From positions 3,523 to 9,651 of the forward strand of contig VBLN01000407.1 in assembly GCA_005878685.1 (NCBI GenBank): a stretch of DNA of 6,129 bases, given 5' to 3'. The notes under the pieces are model-generated. The model was not told where the DNA came from. It made no database searches and saw nothing but the letters and a program-made list of their open reading frames with translations. Source of the stretch: Deltaproteobacteria bacterium (GTDB lineage: Bacteria > Desulfobacterota > Binatia > UBA9968). Every line of letters starts with the position of its first letter. Position 1 is the stretch's first letter. The position numbers and the translations under genes were made by a program. Positions 5,472 to 6,129 of this stretch are shown here, piece after piece.

Positions 5472-6129
5472 TGCCACCAACATGGCCCACAAAAGCGACA
5501 TCGGCGGCACAGTGCCCGGCAGCGGGTCGGGTCAGGCGCGGGAGATCTATCAGGAGGGCCTCCATCTGCCGCCGGTCAAATATTTCTCCGGGCTTAGACC
5601 GGTCACGGAGATCGAATCGATCATCAGGGCCAACAGCCGGACTCCGGAGCTTGTGATCGGGGATCTGCGCGGTCAAGTCGGCGCTGCGCGCCTTGGGGAG
5701 CGAAGAGTCGCCGAGCTTATGAACCGCTACGGGAGGGAGACGATCCTGGATGCCAATGAAGCCCTCTGTGGCTATGCGGAAGACCGGCTTCGCCGCGCCA
5801 TCGCTCTGTGGCCGGACGGAAGGTTCGAGGGAGAGAGCTTTGTGGATCACGACGGCATCGAGTTGGATCGACCGATCCGCATCCATGTCGCAGTAGAGAA
5901 AAAAAAGGACGCGATTCACTTCGATTTCACCGGCTGCGGCGACCAAACCAAGGGCCCGGCGAACATCCGGCCCCCTCTAGTCCGCGCCTGCTGCGCCTAC
6001 TGTCTCGTTTGTCTGGTGGATCCTTTCCTACCAATTAATAAAGCGTTGAATCGTGTGGTCGACGCGACCTTCCGGGAAGGCTCGGTCGTTTGCCCATCCT
6101 TTCCCGCGGCGGTCAATACCTATATGCCG
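5116..6129 (+). CDS. hyuB: hyuB2, hydantoinase/5-oxoprolinase subunit B (3' end outside window)
   Basis: ATG 5116 opens a frame of 338 codons with no stop up to the right edge. It starts MSVDPITLQVIQARLAGIV and has FRTGFSTIIRESQDASC, LPLHMGAFP, ITNHPYLGGSPHAPDM, MAHKSDIGGTVPGSGSGQA, REIYQEGLHLPP, NSRTPELVIGDLRGQVGA, DQTKGPANIRP and FPAAVNTYMP, all in the order of the HyuB family. Compared with hyuB1 it retains GSGQAREIYQE at 137-147. The first 117 residues are nearly identical to HyuB1; after about residue 120 identity falls to a clearly paralogous level. About 240 residues are missing by comparison with HyuB1. The frame is intact as far as it can be seen, so this may be the working HyuB of the cluster, but its adjacent HyuA is broken. 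No evident Shine-Dalgarno precedes the ATG; the leader is the hairpin spacer. Confidence 0.9.
   Translation, partial: MSVDPITLQVIQARLAGIVQEMQNSLFRTGFSTIIRESQDASCAILNCKGEVVAQHVVLPLHMGAFPACAEGILKSYPAAEIHEGDAFITNHPYLGGSPHAPDMAVLTPIFYRGEWVGFATNMAHKSDIGGTVPGSGSGQAREIYQEGLHLPPVKYFSGLRPVTEIESIIRANSRTPELVIGDLRGQVGAARLGERRVAELMNRYGRETILDANEALCGYAEDRLRRAIALWPDGRFEGESFVDHDGIELDRPIRIHVAVEKKKDAIHFDFTGCGDQTKGPANIRPPLVRACCAYCLVCLVDPFLPINKALNRVVDATFREGSVVCPSFPAAVNTYMP

Noticed and set aside
5407..5946. A 179-codon minus-strand open frame inside hyuB2
   Set aside because: A shadow of the same kind as in hyuB1, antisense to conserved HyuB sequence.

Overview
The window is bacterial DNA of moderately high GC (by eye, mid-to-upper 50s percent). 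Genes are tightly packed and mostly preceded by Shine-Dalgarno sites. Nothing in it fixes the taxon. HyuA/HyuB-type genes together with intergenic copies of an imperfect hairpin fit an environmental proteobacterium-like or related uncultivated lineage, but that is a guess.

Layout. (1) Positions 1-310, minus strand: the first 103 codons of a hot-dog-fold acyl-CoA thioesterase close to 4-hydroxybenzoyl-CoA thioesterase. (2) Positions 404-1014, minus strand: a two-gene toxin-antitoxin operon. A ribbon-helix-helix antitoxin comes first and overlaps a MazF/PemK-type toxin by ATGA. It has a promoter and a TTAGGTA/TACCTAA inverted repeat at 1033-1074. (3) Positions 1161-6129, plus strand: a hydantoinase/5-oxoprolinase-type cluster in the order hyuA, hyuB1, hyuB2, with hyuB2 running off the right edge.

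The hyu cluster is the unusual part. hyuA is split into two frames by a perfect 16-bp tandem duplication at 1399-1430; removing one copy restores an uninterrupted protein of about 689 residues. hyuB1 is split by a net 31-nt loss near 3746, recognised by comparison with hyuB2. hyuB2 is open through its visible 338 codons. About 440 bp, made up of the end of the preceding gene, a hairpin-bearing spacer and the first 119 codons of hyuB, occurs twice as a direct repeat (3256-3693 and 5032-5471). The copies are roughly 96% identical, and beyond them the two hyuB genes diverge abruptly. This looks like a tandem paralogue pair whose 5' ends were recently homogenised or duplicated.

How the genes would work together. 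HyuA supplies the ASKHA-type ATP-binding subunit and HyuB the partner subunit of an ATP-dependent amide, lactam or imide hydrolase, or a related carboxylase. With hyuA and hyuB1 both broken, the locus is decaying, or switchable by loss of a repeat unit, or misassembled at repeats. The substrate cannot be deduced. I found no clear previously undescribed system; the strongest leads are the 16-bp duplication, the homogenised hyuB repeat and its hairpin spacer.
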